Assembly: GCF_023953935.1 (NCBI RefSeq)
Contig: NZ_JAMLIW010000004.1
Span: forward strand, 203,867-267,866
Length of the DNA stretch: 64,000 bases
From: Thermomonas sp.
GTDB lineage: Bacteria; Pseudomonadota; Gammaproteobacteria; Xanthomonadales; Xanthomonadaceae
Reading direction: 5' to 3'
The translations under genes were made by a program, and so were the position numbers. Shown here piece by piece: positions 26,737 through 38,451 of this stretch. The first letter of the stretch is position 1, and each line of letters begins with the position of its first letter. Under the pieces are notes generated by a model. The model ran no database searches and was not told the origin of the DNA. It worked only from the letters and a program-made list of their open reading frames with translations.

Positions 26737-27603
26737 ATGGCCGGCGGACGCGAAATCAAAACCAAGATCAAGAGCGTGCAGAACACCCGCAAGGTGACCC
26801 GCGCGCTGGAGATGGTCTCGGCTTCCAAGATCCGCAAGGCGCAGGATCGGATGAAGCAGTCGCGCCCCTACGCCCGGGCGATGAAACAGTTGATCGGGCA
26901 CATGGCGCAGGCGCATTCCGAGTACCGGCATCCGTACCTGGTCGAGCGCGAGGCGGTCAGGCGCGTCGGCTATATCGTCATCTCGTCGGATCGCGGCCTG
27001 GCCGGCGGTTTGAACAACAACATGTTCCGCAAACTGCTGGTCGAGTTCCGCGCGCTGCAGGAGCAGGGCGTGGAAATCAGCCTGGTCACCATCGGCCAGA
27101 AGGCGTCGGCTTTCTTCCGCCACATCAAGGTGGAGATGCTGGCCTCGATCACCCACATCGGTGACACCCCGAAGGTCGAACAATTGGTCGGCGGCATCAA
27201 GGTCATGCTCGACGCCTACACGGCCGGCAAGGTCGATCGCGTGTTCATCGGCTACAACGACTTCGTCAACACGATGACCCAGAAGGCGACCTTCGACCAG
27301 CTGCTGCCGCTGCTGGCCACGGAGACCGAGGTCGACACGCGCCACGACTGGGACTACCTGTACGAGCCCGATGCCGAGAGCGTGCTCGACCATGTGCTGA
27401 CGCGCTACATCGAGTCGCTGGTCTACCAGGCGGTGATGGAGAACGTCGCCTCCGAACACGCTGCGCGCATGGTCGCGATGAAGGCGGCGTCGGACAATGC
27501 CACCAAGCTGATCGATACGCTCAACCTCGTCTACAACAAGGCGCGGCAGGCGGCGATCACCCAGGAAATCTCGGAAATCGTCGGCGGTGCCGCGGCGGTT
27601 TGA
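26737..27603 (+). CDS. atpG: ATP synthase F1 subunit gamma
   Basis: Central rotor shaft of F1, 288 residues, the normal length. The N-terminal helix contains [20 protein letters not shown], then [14 protein letters not shown]. The Rossmann-like middle has [17 protein letters not shown], and the C-terminal helix ends with [20 protein letters not shown] and [21 protein letters not shown]. The ATG follows GCGAGCGAAGCGAGC, not a classical ribosome-binding site. It is preceded by the repeat-rich spacer, so its expression may be set apart from atpA. The last 30 bases are duplicated just after the stop. Confidence 0.97.
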   Translation: MAGGREIKTKIKSVQNTRKVTRALEMVSASKIRKAQDRMKQSRPYARAMKQLIGHMAQAHSEYRHPYLVEREAVRRVGYIVISSDRGLAGGLNNNMFRKLLVEFRALQEQGVEISLVTIGQKASAFFRHIKVEMLASITHIGDTPKVEQLVGGIKVMLDAYTAGKVDRVFIGYNDFVNTMTQKATFDQLLPLLATETEVDTRHDWDYLYEPDAESVLDHVLTRYIESLVYQAVMENVASEHAARMVAMKAASDNATKLIDTLNLVYNKARQAAITQEISEIVGGAAAV

Positions 27604-27646
27604 CAACAAGAACAGCGGAAATCGTCGGTGGTGCTGCGGCGGTTTG
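27573..27646 (+). repeat. Partial duplication of the atpG 3' end
   Basis: Bases 27573-27602 (end of atpG through the T and G of its stop) recur at 27617-27646 with two C-to-T differences, 44 bases apart. The second copy is non-coding and lies before the inserted lipoprotein gene, marking a local duplication or insertion scar. Confidence 0.9.
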
Positions 27647-27751
27647 GAGGATTGGGGCGTTGCCGCGCAGCGGCGTTCCGGTAATGGCAAGACAAGTACC
27701 ACTGCGCATTGTTCCAGTTCCATCCAATCGAAACCTCAGGGAGGGATAACC

Positions 27752-29700
<1,949 letters not shown>

Positions 29701-29701
29701 T

Positions 29702-29803
29702 GGTGATTGGTGATTGGTGATTGGTGATTCGAAAGAGCGCAGAGGCAACGGCGCCGCGAACAATCCGCTCTCACGAATCACGAATCACGAATCCCGAATC
29801 ACG
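29702..29803 (+). repeat. Heptamer repeat pair, atpD-atpC spacer
   Basis: Four tandem TGATTGG-type units (29702-29731) face ATCACGA-type units (29771-29803) across a 39-base loop, the same design as in the atpA-atpG spacer. The loop sequence differs between the two copies; the arms are nearly the same. Confidence 0.8.
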
Positions 29804-29819
29804 TTGAGCGAGCGAAACC

Positions 29820-30242
29820 ATGGCCACCATCCGTTGCGACATCGTCAGCGCCGAAGCCGAGATCTTCCACGGTGAGGCCGAGTTGGTCGTGGCCACCGGC
29901 GAAATGGGCGAGCTGGGCATTGCGCCCAAGCACGCGCCGCTGATCACCCGGCTCAAGCCCGGCAAGATCGTGGTTCACCAGCCGGGTGGCGAGACCGTCG
30001 ATATCGCCATCTCCGGTGGCATCCTCGAAGTTCAGCCGACCGTCGTCACGGTGCTGGCCGATACCGCGGTGCGTGCCCAGGACATCGACGAGGCGGCGGT
30101 GCGTGCGGCCAAGGAAGAAGCCGAGCGCATCCTCGCCCGTCGCGGCGAGGCGATGGAGATCGCCGAAGCCCAGCAGCGACTGGCCGAGGTGACGGCACAG
30201 CTCCAGGCCCTGGAGCGGCTGCGCAAGAATCTCAAGCATTGA
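29820..30242 (+). CDS. atpC: ATP synthase F1 subunit epsilon
   Basis: Regulatory subunit on the rotor, 140 residues. The N-terminal beta-sandwich has [40 protein letters not shown] and [21 protein letters not shown]. The C-terminal helical pair (about 88-138) is complete, with [20 protein letters not shown], so the inhibitory extended form is possible. GAGCGAGCG precedes the ATG. It is the last gene of the operon and is followed by an intrinsic terminator. Confidence 0.96.
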   Translation: MATIRCDIVSAEAEIFHGEAELVVATGEMGELGIAPKHAPLITRLKPGKIVVHQPGGETVDIAISGGILEVQPTVVTVLADTAVRAQDIDEAAVRAAKEEAERILARRGEAMEIAEAQQRLAEVTAQLQALERLRKNLKH

Positions 30243-30295
30243 GCGCGCGCCGGTCCGATCCGACCGGATCGCGGCTGTTTCGAAGTGAGTGTACT

Positions 30296-30326
30296 GACGC
30301 CCCGCACTGCGGGGCGTCGGCGTTTT
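30296..30326 (+). terminator. Intrinsic terminator of the atp operon
   Basis: A perfect 10-bp stem GACGCCCCGC / GCGGGGCGTC with an ACT loop is followed by GGCGTTTT. It lies 53 bases after the atpC stop. Confidence 0.85.
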
Positions 30327-30437
30327 GGCGCCATGGCGGCGCGACCTTGGCCTTGAGGCGGCGGTCCACGGAAGACGTTCAGGCAGGGTCGTGGTTCGGG
30401 TGCGATGATTCGGGTAGCCAACCGCCGAGGCCGCACC

Positions 30438-31025
30438 ATGTCCCGCATCGCACGCTTCCTCGCAGGGTTCTTGCTCGTCGCCACGACGCTGGCGCTGTCG
30501 GCTTGTGTCACCGGGCCGACCGTTCGCACCGATGCCGATCCGACCGCGAATTTCGCCCAGTACCGGACCTGGGGGTTCTACCAGCCGATCGCCATGGAGC
30601 AGTCCGGCTATTCGTCCTGGGCGTCCGAACGCATCAAGGAAGACGTGCGCAAGGAGATGGAATCCCGCGGCTACCGCTATGCGGCAGAGGGGGCGGATCT
30701 GCTGGTGAATTTCCACGCTGACGTGCAGGATCGGACCAGCGTCTGGTCGGTGCCGCGCAGCGACGTGCAGTGGGTCTACAACTATCGGTCGCGCAACTAT
30801 GTCGCGATCCCGTTCTGGTATGACGAAACCGTGGCCAGCACCTGGCGCGAGGCGACCTTGACCGTGGATCTGGTGGATGGCGCGCGCAACCGGATGGTGT
30901 GGACGGGTTCGGCCAGCGCGCCGGAGGCGCGGCGGCGGACCCCCGAGGAGAAGCTGGCGACCCTGGATGCCGCGGTATCGGGCATCTTCGCCAAGTACCC
31001 GCATCGGGGCGACGGCCAGCCATAA
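30438..31025 (+). CDS. DUF4136 family lipoprotein
   Basis: A 195-residue predicted outer-membrane or periplasmic lipoprotein. The signal is FLAGFLLVATTLALSACVTG with the acylated Cys. The DUF4136 domain follows: DADPTANFAQYRTWGFYQP, ERIKEDVRKEMESRGYRY, GADLLVNFHADVQ, EATLTVDLVDGARNRMVWTG and a closing TLDAAVSGIFAKYP helix. The start at 30438 begins the signal peptide directly; an in-frame ATG at 30405 would add eleven unlikely residues. The family is common in proteobacteria and has no known function. It stands alone after the atp terminator and is convergent with ppa. Confidence 0.85.
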   Translation: MSRIARFLAGFLLVATTLALSACVTGPTVRTDADPTANFAQYRTWGFYQPIAMEQSGYSSWASERIKEDVRKEMESRGYRYAAEGADLLVNFHADVQDRTSVWSVPRSDVQWVYNYRSRNYVAIPFWYDETVASTWREATLTVDLVDGARNRMVWTGSASAPEARRRTPEEKLATLDAAVSGIFAKYPHRGDGQP

Positions 31026-31076
31026 GGCGTGGAGGGACTCCGGTTCTGACGGCGCCAGGCGCAGGCGAAGGGCGAA

Positions 31077-31625
31077 TCAGAACCGCGGCTTGTCCTCACT
31101 GTTCTGGTAGCGCTGCATCGATTCGATCAGGATTCGCCGCGCCTCGACGGCATCGCCCCAGCCGTCCAGCTTGACCCACTTGCCGTCTTCGAGATCCTTG
31201 TAGTGCTCGAAAAAATGGCCGATTCGCTGCAGCCAGTGTTTGCTGACCTGGGCGATGTCGTCGATGTGGGCGTAGCCGGCGAACACCTTGTCGATCGGCA
31301 CCCCCAGGATCTTTTCGTCGCCGCCGGCTTCGTCGCGCATCCTCAGCACGCCGACCGGGCGGCAGCGGATCACCGAGCCGGGCACCAGCGGCAGCGGCAG
31401 GATCACCAGCACGTCGGCCGGGTCGCCGTCGCCGCACAGGGTGTGCGGGACGTAGCCGTAGTTGCAGGGATAGCGCATCGGGGTGGACAGCACGCGATCC
31501 ACGAAGATCGCGCCGGATTCCTTGTCGACCTCGTACTTGACCGGATCGGCGTCTTTCTGGATTTCGATGATGACGTTGATTTCTTCCGGCGGATTGCGAC
31601 CGCTCGGGACGTGGTCCAGACCCAT
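31077..31625 (-). CDS. ppa: Inorganic pyrophosphatase
   Basis: Soluble family I enzyme that hydrolyses pyrophosphate and so pulls biosynthetic reactions forward. It has 182 residues. Motifs are NVIIEIQKDADPVKYEVDK, MRYPCNYGYVPHTLCGDGDP with the signature DGDPADVLV holding metal-binding aspartates, and DKVFAGYAHIDDIAQVSKHW. The start at 31625 gives the standard N-terminus MGLDHVPSG; the longer frame upstream is antisense to nadE. It is a single gene, convergent with the DUF4136 gene and divergent from nadE. Confidence 0.96.
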   Translation of the reverse strand: MGLDHVPSGRNPPEEINVIIEIQKDADPVKYEVDKESGAIFVDRVLSTPMRYPCNYGYVPHTLCGDGDPADVLVILPLPLVPGSVIRCRPVGVLRMRDEAGGDEKILGVPIDKVFAGYAHIDDIAQVSKHWLQRIGHFFEHYKDLEDGKWVKLDGWGDAVEARRILIESMQRYQNSEDKPRF

Positions 31626-31760
31626 GGCGTGCTCGAGGCAGGGCGGCGCTTGCGGTGGCCGCGGGAGCGCGATTTTACCGGAACCGGGCTGAATGCGGAT
31701 GACAGCGCCTGCCGTCCGCGCTGACAATGACGGTTTGCGGCAGGACTTCGGGGGCGATGG

Positions 31761-33395
31761 ATGGACGGCAAGCTGCGCTTGGCGATGGCGCAATTCGATT
31801 TCCCGGTGGGCGACGTGGCGGGGAATGCCGCCCGGATTGCCGGGCTGATCGCGTTCGCGCGCGACGAGTACGCCGCCGACGTCGTGCTGTTTCCCGAGCT
31901 GGCCGTGTCCGGCTATCCGCCGGAGGACCTGCTGTATCGGCCGGCGTTCCTGCGGGTCTGTGAGGCGGCGATCGCCGAACTGGCGAAGGCGGTCCATGGC
32001 ATCGTCGCCATCGTCGGCCACCCGCAGGCGGCCGGCAGCGTGGTCTACAACGCCGCCAGCGTGCTGCGCAATGGCGGCATCGAGAAGACCTGCCGCAAGC
32101 GTGAATTGCCCAACTATGCGGTGTTCGATGAGCGCCGCTGGTTCGAAACCGACCCCGACCGCGCCGATTGCCTCTTCGAAGTGAACGGGATCAAGGCCGG
32201 CGTGCTGGTCTGCGAGGACCTGTGGTTCCCGGAGCCGGCTGCGAGCACGGCCGCCGCGGGCGCGCAGCTTGTTCTCGTACCCAATGCCTCACCGTTCGAG
32301 CGCGACAAGCACGCCCAGCGCGACTCCCTGCTGGTCCAGCGCGCGCAGGAAACCGGCGCGGCGATTGCTTACCTCAACCTGGTCGGTGGCCAGGACGCGC
32401 TGGTGTTCGACGGCGCGTCGGTGGTGGCGGATGGAGACGGCGTGGTCCATCCGGCGGCCGTCGCCTTCGAGGACCAATGGCTGGTCGTCGACTTCGACGC
32501 CAAGTCGCGCCGTTTCACGCCGGTGCTGTGGAGGGAAGATGGCGACGAGAGCCGCGACGCGCTGGCCTGGCGCGGGGTGGTGCGGGGCACCCGCGACTAT
32601 TGCCGCAAGAACGGTTTCGACCGGGCGTGGGTGGGCTTGTCGGGAGGCATCGATTCGGCGGTGGTGCTGGCGATCGCCGCCGATGCGCTGGGGGCAGGGA
32701 ACGTGACGGCGGTGCGGATGCCGTCGCGCTACACCGCCGACCTGTCCAACGACCTGGCGCAGGAGCAGTGCGACGCGATGGGGATCCGGCTGTTGAACTT
32801 GCCGATCGAGCAGCCGTTCCAGGGATTCCTGGACACGCTGGCGACGGCGTTCGGTGGCAGGCCGGTCGATACCACCGAGGAGAACCTGCAATCGCGCACC
32901 CGCGGCGCGCTGCTGATGGCGCTGGCCAACAAGTTCGGCGGGCTGTTGCTCACCACCGGCAACAAGAGTGAGTACGCGGTGGGCTACGCGACGATCTATG
33001 GCGACATGTGCGGGGGCTATGCGCCGATCAAGGACCTGTACAAGACCGAGGTCTACGAGCTGGCGCGCTGGCGCAACACGGTCGGCGATCGGGTGATCCC
33101 GCAGGCGGTGATCGACCGCCCGCCTTCGGCGGAATTGCGGGCAAACCAGCTCGATCAGGATTCACTGCCGCCTTACGACGTGCTCGACGCCATCCTGCAG
33201 CGCCACGTCGACCAGGAGCAGTCGCTGGCCGAGATCGTCGCCGCCGGGTTTGACGCGAAGGTAGTCGAACGCGTGCTGCAGCTGGTCCGGATCAGCGAGT
33301 GGAAACGCCACCAGGCCGCGCCCGGGCCGAAGGTCAGCCGCCGCGCATTCGGCCGCGAGCGCCGCTATCCGATCAGCAGCGGCTGGCGCGAGTGA
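31761..33395 (+). CDS. nadE: Glutamine-dependent NAD+ synthetase
   Basis: Last step of NAD+ synthesis: amidates nicotinic acid adenine dinucleotide using glutamine. It has 544 residues in two domains. The N-terminal nitrilase-type glutaminase (about 1-250) has the catalytic triad Glu46 (FPELAVSG), Lys113 (CRKRELPNY) and Cys151 (VLVCEDLWFPEPA). The C-terminal synthetase domain has the ATP-binding SGGIDSAVVLAIAADALG at about 294 and LLTTGNKSEYAVGYATIYGD. The start at 31761 is the second of two close ATGs and the one in frame. It is convergent with bamD, whose stop lies 43 bases away on the other strand. Confidence 0.97.
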   Translation: MDGKLRLAMAQFDFPVGDVAGNAARIAGLIAFARDEYAADVVLFPELAVSGYPPEDLLYRPAFLRVCEAAIAELAKAVHGIVAIVGHPQAAGSVVYNAASVLRNGGIEKTCRKRELPNYAVFDERRWFETDPDRADCLFEVNGIKAGVLVCEDLWFPEPAASTAAAGAQLVLVPNASPFERDKHAQRDSLLVQRAQETGAAIAYLNLVGGQDALVFDGASVVADGDGVVHPAAVAFEDQWLVVDFDAKSRRFTPVLWREDGDESRDALAWRGVVRGTRDYCRKNGFDRAWVGLSGGIDSAVVLAIAADALGAGNVTAVRMPSRYTADLSNDLAQEQCDAMGIRLLNLPIEQPFQGFLDTLATAFGGRPVDTTEENLQSRTRGALLMALANKFGGLLLTTGNKSEYAVGYATIYGDMCGGYAPIKDLYKTEVYELARWRNTVGDRVIPQAVIDRPPSAELRANQLDQDSLPPYDVLDAILQRHVDQEQSLAEIVAAGFDAKVVERVLQLVRISEWKRHQAAPGPKVSRRAFGRERRYPISSGWRE

Positions 33396-33438
33396 CCGGT
33401 CTGGCGCGCCGCGTGACGGCTCGCGCCGAAACCGTTGT

Positions 33439-34287
33439 TCAGCGTGAATCGGCCCGGAACGGGTTGAGCCGCGAGAACGTGCTCGGCGGGTGCGGCCAGG
33501 CGCTGTCGGTCAGCCACGGGTGCTGCGGGTCGTTCTGCTGCAGGATCCGGCGGGCGTCCGCCGCCAGCGTCGCGTTGCCGAGCTTGGTATAAGCCGCGCC
33601 GAGCAGGGCCACCGCATCGTTCTGGTATTCGCTCTGCGGGTAGGTTTCCAGCAGGTAGGTCGCGCGGTCCACGGCCGACACCCAGGCGCCGCGGCGCAGG
33701 TAGTACATGCCGATGTTCAGCTCGAAGCGGGCGAAGGAATTGCGCAGGAACACCATGCGCTGGCGGGCGTCGCCGGCGTAGCGGCTGTTGGGATAGCGGG
33801 TGGCGACGGTGTTGAAGTCGGCGTAGGCCTGCAGCGGCGCATCGAGATCGCGGGTGCTGGTGTCGAGATTGAACGCCCGCGCCAGGAACACGGTGTTGCG
33901 GGCCATGTTGGACAGGCCGCGCAGGTAATACATGTAGGCGATGTTGCGGTGGGTCGGATAGGTGCGGATGAAGCGGTCGACGCTGGCTACCGCGTCCTCG
34001 TGCTTGCCGGCCTTGTACTGCGCGTAGGCCTGCTCCATCAGCGCCTGCTCGGTGTAGGGGCCGTAGGGGTACTGGGCAATGAGGCGGCCGAAGGTTTCGT
34101 TGGCGGTCTGCCAGTGGCTCTTGGTCATCGCATCGTGGGCGCGGTCGTACAGTTCGCTGACCGGCACGCCCTCGTTCTTGTCCTCATCCGTGAACATGCC
34201 CTTGATGCTGGAGCAGCCGGTGACGAGGAGAACCAGCGCAAGCACGAGGGTGGGGCGCAGCAGGGCGGAACGAGGCATCATGGGCAT
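33439..34287 (-). CDS. bamD: Outer-membrane protein assembly lipoprotein BamD
   Basis: Essential part of the BAM complex that folds beta-barrel proteins into the outer membrane. It has about 282 residues. The lipoprotein signal ends LLVTGCSSIKG, and the mature protein consists of TPR repeats: SELYDRAHDAMTKSHWQTAN, then YPYGPYTEQALMEQAYAQYK, YPTHRNIAYMYYLRGLSN and YPNSRYAGDARQRMVFLRNS. The C-terminal part has YLLETYPQSEYQNDAVALLG. Three close ATGs (34287, 34281, 34278) are possible starts, and none has a clear ribosome-binding site. It is divergent from rluD with a 90-base gap, a conserved arrangement in gammaproteobacteria. Confidence 0.95.
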   Translation of the reverse strand: MPMMPRSALLRPTLVLALVLLVTGCSSIKGMFTDEDKNEGVPVSELYDRAHDAMTKSHWQTANETFGRLIAQYPYGPYTEQALMEQAYAQYKAGKHEDAVASVDRFIRTYPTHRNIAYMYYLRGLSNMARNTVFLARAFNLDTSTRDLDAPLQAYADFNTVATRYPNSRYAGDARQRMVFLRNSFARFELNIGMYYLRRGAWVSAVDRATYLLETYPQSEYQNDAVALLGAAYTKLGNATLAADARRILQQNDPQHPWLTDSAWPHPPSTFSRLNPFRADSR

Positions 34288-34377
34288 AGAGCGGGCGCCG
34301 GGGGCGTGAACGCTGGATAATACCAGCACGCGGCCCGGTTCTGGGCCGTCCGCCGCCTTTCGCAGACACCATCCCGC

Positions 34378-35354
<977 letters not shown>

Positions 35355-35358
<4 letters not shown>

Positions 35359-36089
35359 ACGCCTTCCTGCACGCCGATTGGCCCGTGCCAGCCGGCGTGC
35401 AGGCGCTGACCACGCTGCGCCACGGGCTGGGCGTCTCGTCGCCACCTTTCGACTGTTTCAACCTCGGCTCGCGTTGTGGCGATGTGGCCGAAGCGGTCGC
35501 GGAGAACCGGCGGCAACTGGTCGCCAGCCTGGCCCTGCCGTCCGCGCCGCGTTGGCTGCGGCAAGTGCACGGCGTCGATGTTGCCATCGAGCCTGGTCCG
35601 GGCGAACCCGAAGCCGATGCCGCAGTGACGCGCAGGCCAGGCACCGTGCTCGCCATCCTCACCGCCGACTGCCTGCCGGTGGTGCTGGCAGCCCGCGATG
35701 GCGGGGAAGTCGCGTTGGCCCATGCCGGGTGGCGCGGACTGTGTGCGGGCGTGCTGGAGGCGACGGTGGCGGCGATGCGGACGCCAGCGCACGACGTGAT
35801 CGCCTGGCTGGGCCCGGCGGCAGGCGCATCGACGTATGAAATCGGGGCCGAGGTGTTCGACGCCTTCACCACCCGCGATGCGCGTGCACACCTGGCCTTC
35901 CTTCCGACCCGGCCGGGGCATTGGAAGGTCGACCTGCCGATGCTCGCGCGGCAACGCCTGCTCGATGCCGGCGTCACCGAGGTGCATGGCGGCGGCCAAT
36001 GCACGATCTCCGATCCGACGCGCTATTTTTCCCATCGTCGCGATGGTCGCAGCGGCCGCATGGCAACGCTGGTCTGGCGGCAGGGCTGA
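35355..36089 (+). CDS. pgeF: Purine nucleoside phosphorylase / peptidoglycan editing factor PgeF (YfiH)
   Basis: A 244-residue laccase-domain protein of the YfiH family. The catalytic metal ligands are His72 (WLRQVHGVD), Cys106 (LTADCLPVV) and His123 ([10 protein letters not shown]), in nearly the same numbering as E. coli YfiH (71/107/124). Family members act on purine nucleosides, and a role in keeping peptidoglycan stem peptides correct has been reported for E. coli. The GTG start at 35355 overlaps the rluD stop, the usual rluD-yfiH arrangement. The end has [20 protein letters not shown], also typical. The gene is followed by the DUF4166 gene after 32 bases. Confidence 0.93.
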
Positions 36090-36121
36090 CTGCATTCAAA
36101 CAGGGGTGTGCGGACCCCGCG

Positions 36122-36814
36122 ATGACGCAAACGCGCTGGATGCCATCCGGCGCAGGGTGTACCGTGGCCACGGAAGGCGCATTCTCGGCACCGGCAATCG
36201 GCTCGATGGATGCGGCAGGGGGCGTTTCACCGCAGGGGGTGGTCGAGACGATGCACGGAACCGTGCTGCCGACGTTGTTCCAGCAGGCGCTGGGCGCCGC
36301 TTTTTTCTGGACGGCGCCGTGCGTGCGGCGCCTGCATTCCGTGCGCGGCCAGGCCCGCTATCGCGGACTCTGTGACATCGAGTGCGGCACCAGCCCGTTG
36401 GCACGGCTGTGCGCGCGGGCGGCCGGTTTGCCGGCGGCAGGCGCGGCGGTGCCAACCACGGTGACCTTCGACGCCGGCCAGAAAGGCGAAACCTGGCGCC
36501 GCGACTTCGCCGGCAAACCGATGGTGTCGCGGCTGGAGTACCGCGATGGCCTGTTGTGCGAACGCCTTGGCCCGATGCAGTTCCGGTTCTTTTTGCACGC
36601 CAGCGAAGACGGTGGCTTGTGGTGGCAGGTGGCCGGCGTGCGGCTGTTCGGGCTGCTGCCGGTGCCGGTCAAGCTGTTTGACGGCGTGCGCTGCCGCGAA
36701 CGCGAGCACGATGGCCGCTATGAATTCCTGGTCGAGGCGGCCCTGCCGCTGGCGGGATTGATCGTGCGCTACGAAGGCTGGCTGGTGCCGGAGGCCGCAG
36801 ATGATGGCGTCTGA
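36122..36814 (+). CDS. DUF4166 domain protein
   Basis: A 230-residue protein whose last 185 residues match DUF4166: LPTLFQQALGAAFFWTAPCV, RLHSVRGQARYRGLCDIE, LARLCARAAGLPAAG, GETWRRDFAGKPMVSRLEY, GPMQFRFFLHASEDG and the ending LPLAGLIVRYEGWLVPE. The function is unknown; the domain is sometimes fused to dehydrogenases. The start is uncertain. ATG 36251 follows a better ribosome-binding site (AGGGGGT) and begins right at the domain, whereas the 43 extra residues from 36122 have weaker codon bias. It overlaps the next gene by 14 bases, so the two are coupled. Probably cytosolic. Confidence 0.75.
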   Translation: MTQTRWMPSGAGCTVATEGAFSAPAIGSMDAAGGVSPQGVVETMHGTVLPTLFQQALGAAFFWTAPCVRRLHSVRGQARYRGLCDIECGTSPLARLCARAAGLPAAGAAVPTTVTFDAGQKGETWRRDFAGKPMVSRLEYRDGLLCERLGPMQFRFFLHASEDGGLWWQVAGVRLFGLLPVPVKLFDGVRCREREHDGRYEFLVEAALPLAGLIVRYEGWLVPEAADDGV

Positions 36815-37229
36815 TGGCAAGGCGCACGCCATCGTCGTGTTCGATGGCGTGTGCGCGTTTTGCAACGGCTCGATCGGGTTCCTGCTCCGGCATGACAATA
36901 GGCAGCGCTATCACTTCGCCGCCATGCAGTCGGAACCGGGCCGCCGCCTGTTGCTGGACAACGGCCTGAATCCCGACGATCCGGCCTCGTTTCTGCTCGT
37001 GGAATACGATCAGGCCGGCGTTCCGCGGATCAGTTCCGACAGTGAAGCGGCTTTGCGCGTGCTCACTGGCCTGGGTGGCGTGTGGCGCTTGGCCGGCGTT
37101 CTGCGGGTGGTGCCGCGCGGCCTGCGCGACGGGATGTATCGGTGGTTTGCACGCAATCGCTATCGCTGGTTTGGCCGCCACGACAGCTGCACGATCCCGG
37201 CCCCAGAGGTGCGGCACCGGTTCTTGTAG
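36801..37229 (+). CDS. Thiol-disulfide oxidoreductase, DCC family (DUF393)
   Basis: A 142-residue thioredoxin-like protein with the DCC signature: VVFDGVCAFCNGSIGFLL, where Cys18 and Cys21 form the redox pair after the Asp-Gly. Further conserved parts are YHFAAMQSEPGRRLL and the Tyr/Arg-rich tail YRWFARNRYRWFG. There is no signal peptide, so it is probably cytosolic or membrane-peripheral. Its start overlaps the DUF4166 gene by 14 bases, which suggests joint synthesis and a shared process. The substrate of DCC proteins is not established. Confidence 0.85.
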   Translation: MMASDGKAHAIVVFDGVCAFCNGSIGFLLRHDNRQRYHFAAMQSEPGRRLLLDNGLNPDDPASFLLVEYDQAGVPRISSDSEAALRVLTGLGGVWRLAGVLRVVPRGLRDGMYRWFARNRYRWFGRHDSCTIPAPEVRHRFL

Positions 37230-37416
37230 GCATCGGGGCAGTATGGGGTTCCATCAAGCCAGCGGCGGCAAGGACAGCGGCACGATTTTCGACCCGTCCT
37301 GACGGGCGCCATCATCCGTCAGCAGGGCGGGCCGTCACCGGCGATGACACACGGTCACCCGGGCCTGCTGAATGCACCAGCGGCGCGGCTGCAAGCGCGC
37401 ATGTCGCCCGGTGGCG

Positions 37417-38187
37417 TCAGTGTGTTCGTGCCTCGCGGGCAGCTTGATGGCTCGCATCCAGGCAGCCGGCGTCACGCAACTGCGCCAGCGCTGCAAGTCG
37501 CGCTCGCCGCTGCTGCGGACGAGAGCGATCGTCGGGCTCCGCTTGGGATCGAATCCGACGCACGACCTCGCGGCAATGCGGTGATACCTCCTCGCGTTCG
37601 GCTCCGGTGCTTTCAATGCGCCGATGCCGGTCCGGCTGTTCTTCGCGCGCCGAGGATGCAGCGATGGGTTTTGCTGCCGCGACGGGTCGCGCTGGCGACA
37701 ATTGGGCCGCAAGCGCAGGGTTGGCTATCGGTGCTGGCGCCGTCGCGGGTGGCAGTGGTGGCGTCGCGGCAGGCGCGGCTGCGGGTTTCGGTGGGTCGAC
37801 GGTGGTGGCGGGTGCCGGTGCTGTCGCATTGGACTGCGCCATGGGTGCGGGCACCGCTGCCAACGGCGCCAGTTGCGGCGGCTTCCAGTAATACCAGCCA
37901 ATCGCGCCGGCGATGAGCAGCAGGACGATGACCGCCATCATCTCGTCACTCTTGCTGCGCGGGCTGGGCTGGATGCCCTCCGATGTGATGTCCAGCGCCC
38001 AACTCAGCATCACCGCCAGCGGGAACCCGAGCACGAACATCAGGATGAAGGCGCGCAGCGCCCATTCGGGGGCCCCGAATGCAGGCAAGGCAATCGATGC
38101 GGCCTGGATCGCGATCCACGCGGCCACCAGATAACCGGTCGCCACCCGCACCACCTTGCGCCGACGGAGTTCCTCGAAAAACGACAT
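37417..38187 (-). CDS. Membrane protein with FEELxRRKV-type module and Pro/Ala-rich tail
   Basis: A 256-residue protein. The N-terminal 95 residues are the two- or three-helix membrane module that often precedes TPR or adenylate cyclase domains in gammaproteobacterial regulators: SFFEELRRRKVVRVATGYLV, AAWIAIQAASIALPAFGAPE, then RAFILMFVLGFPLAVMLSWA and DITSEGIQ. A further helix (about 100-120) leads to a Pro/Ala linker of about 60 residues and a basic, Arg/Gln-rich C-terminus with two cysteines. No known effector domain follows, so the usual output domain is replaced or lost. GGGGAGG lies 6 bases before the ATG at 38187. It may be a truncated regulator. The FHA protein at 47553 carries the same module. 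Confidence 0.7.
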   Translation of the reverse strand: MSFFEELRRRKVVRVATGYLVAAWIAIQAASIALPAFGAPEWALRAFILMFVLGFPLAVMLSWALDITSEGIQPSPRSKSDEMMAVIVLLLIAGAIGWYYWKPPQLAPLAAVPAPMAQSNATAPAPATTVDPPKPAAAPAATPPLPPATAPAPIANPALAAQLSPARPVAAAKPIAASSAREEQPDRHRRIESTGAEREEVSPHCREVVRRIRSQAEPDDRSRPQQRRARLAALAQLRDAGCLDASHQAAREARTH

Positions 38188-38451
38188 GCCCGTCCTCCCC
38201 GATTTGCGTTGTAGCACCGTGCAATCGCCCTTGGCAATGCACCAGAGTCGAGGATGTCGGGGGGGGGCATGCACCTGCGGTCGCGGCACGTGCGCACCCA
38301 CCGATTTCCTGGGTTGGAAACGTGGTCGCAATGCTTGCGTTGACTTTGTCGAAACGGAAGCCGTGACGTGCGATGTTGCCGATGCAGACGAAAGAACACG
38401 TCGTTGCCAGGTGCGGCGGGCCTGTTCTGGGGGAATGCAACTGAACGGGAG

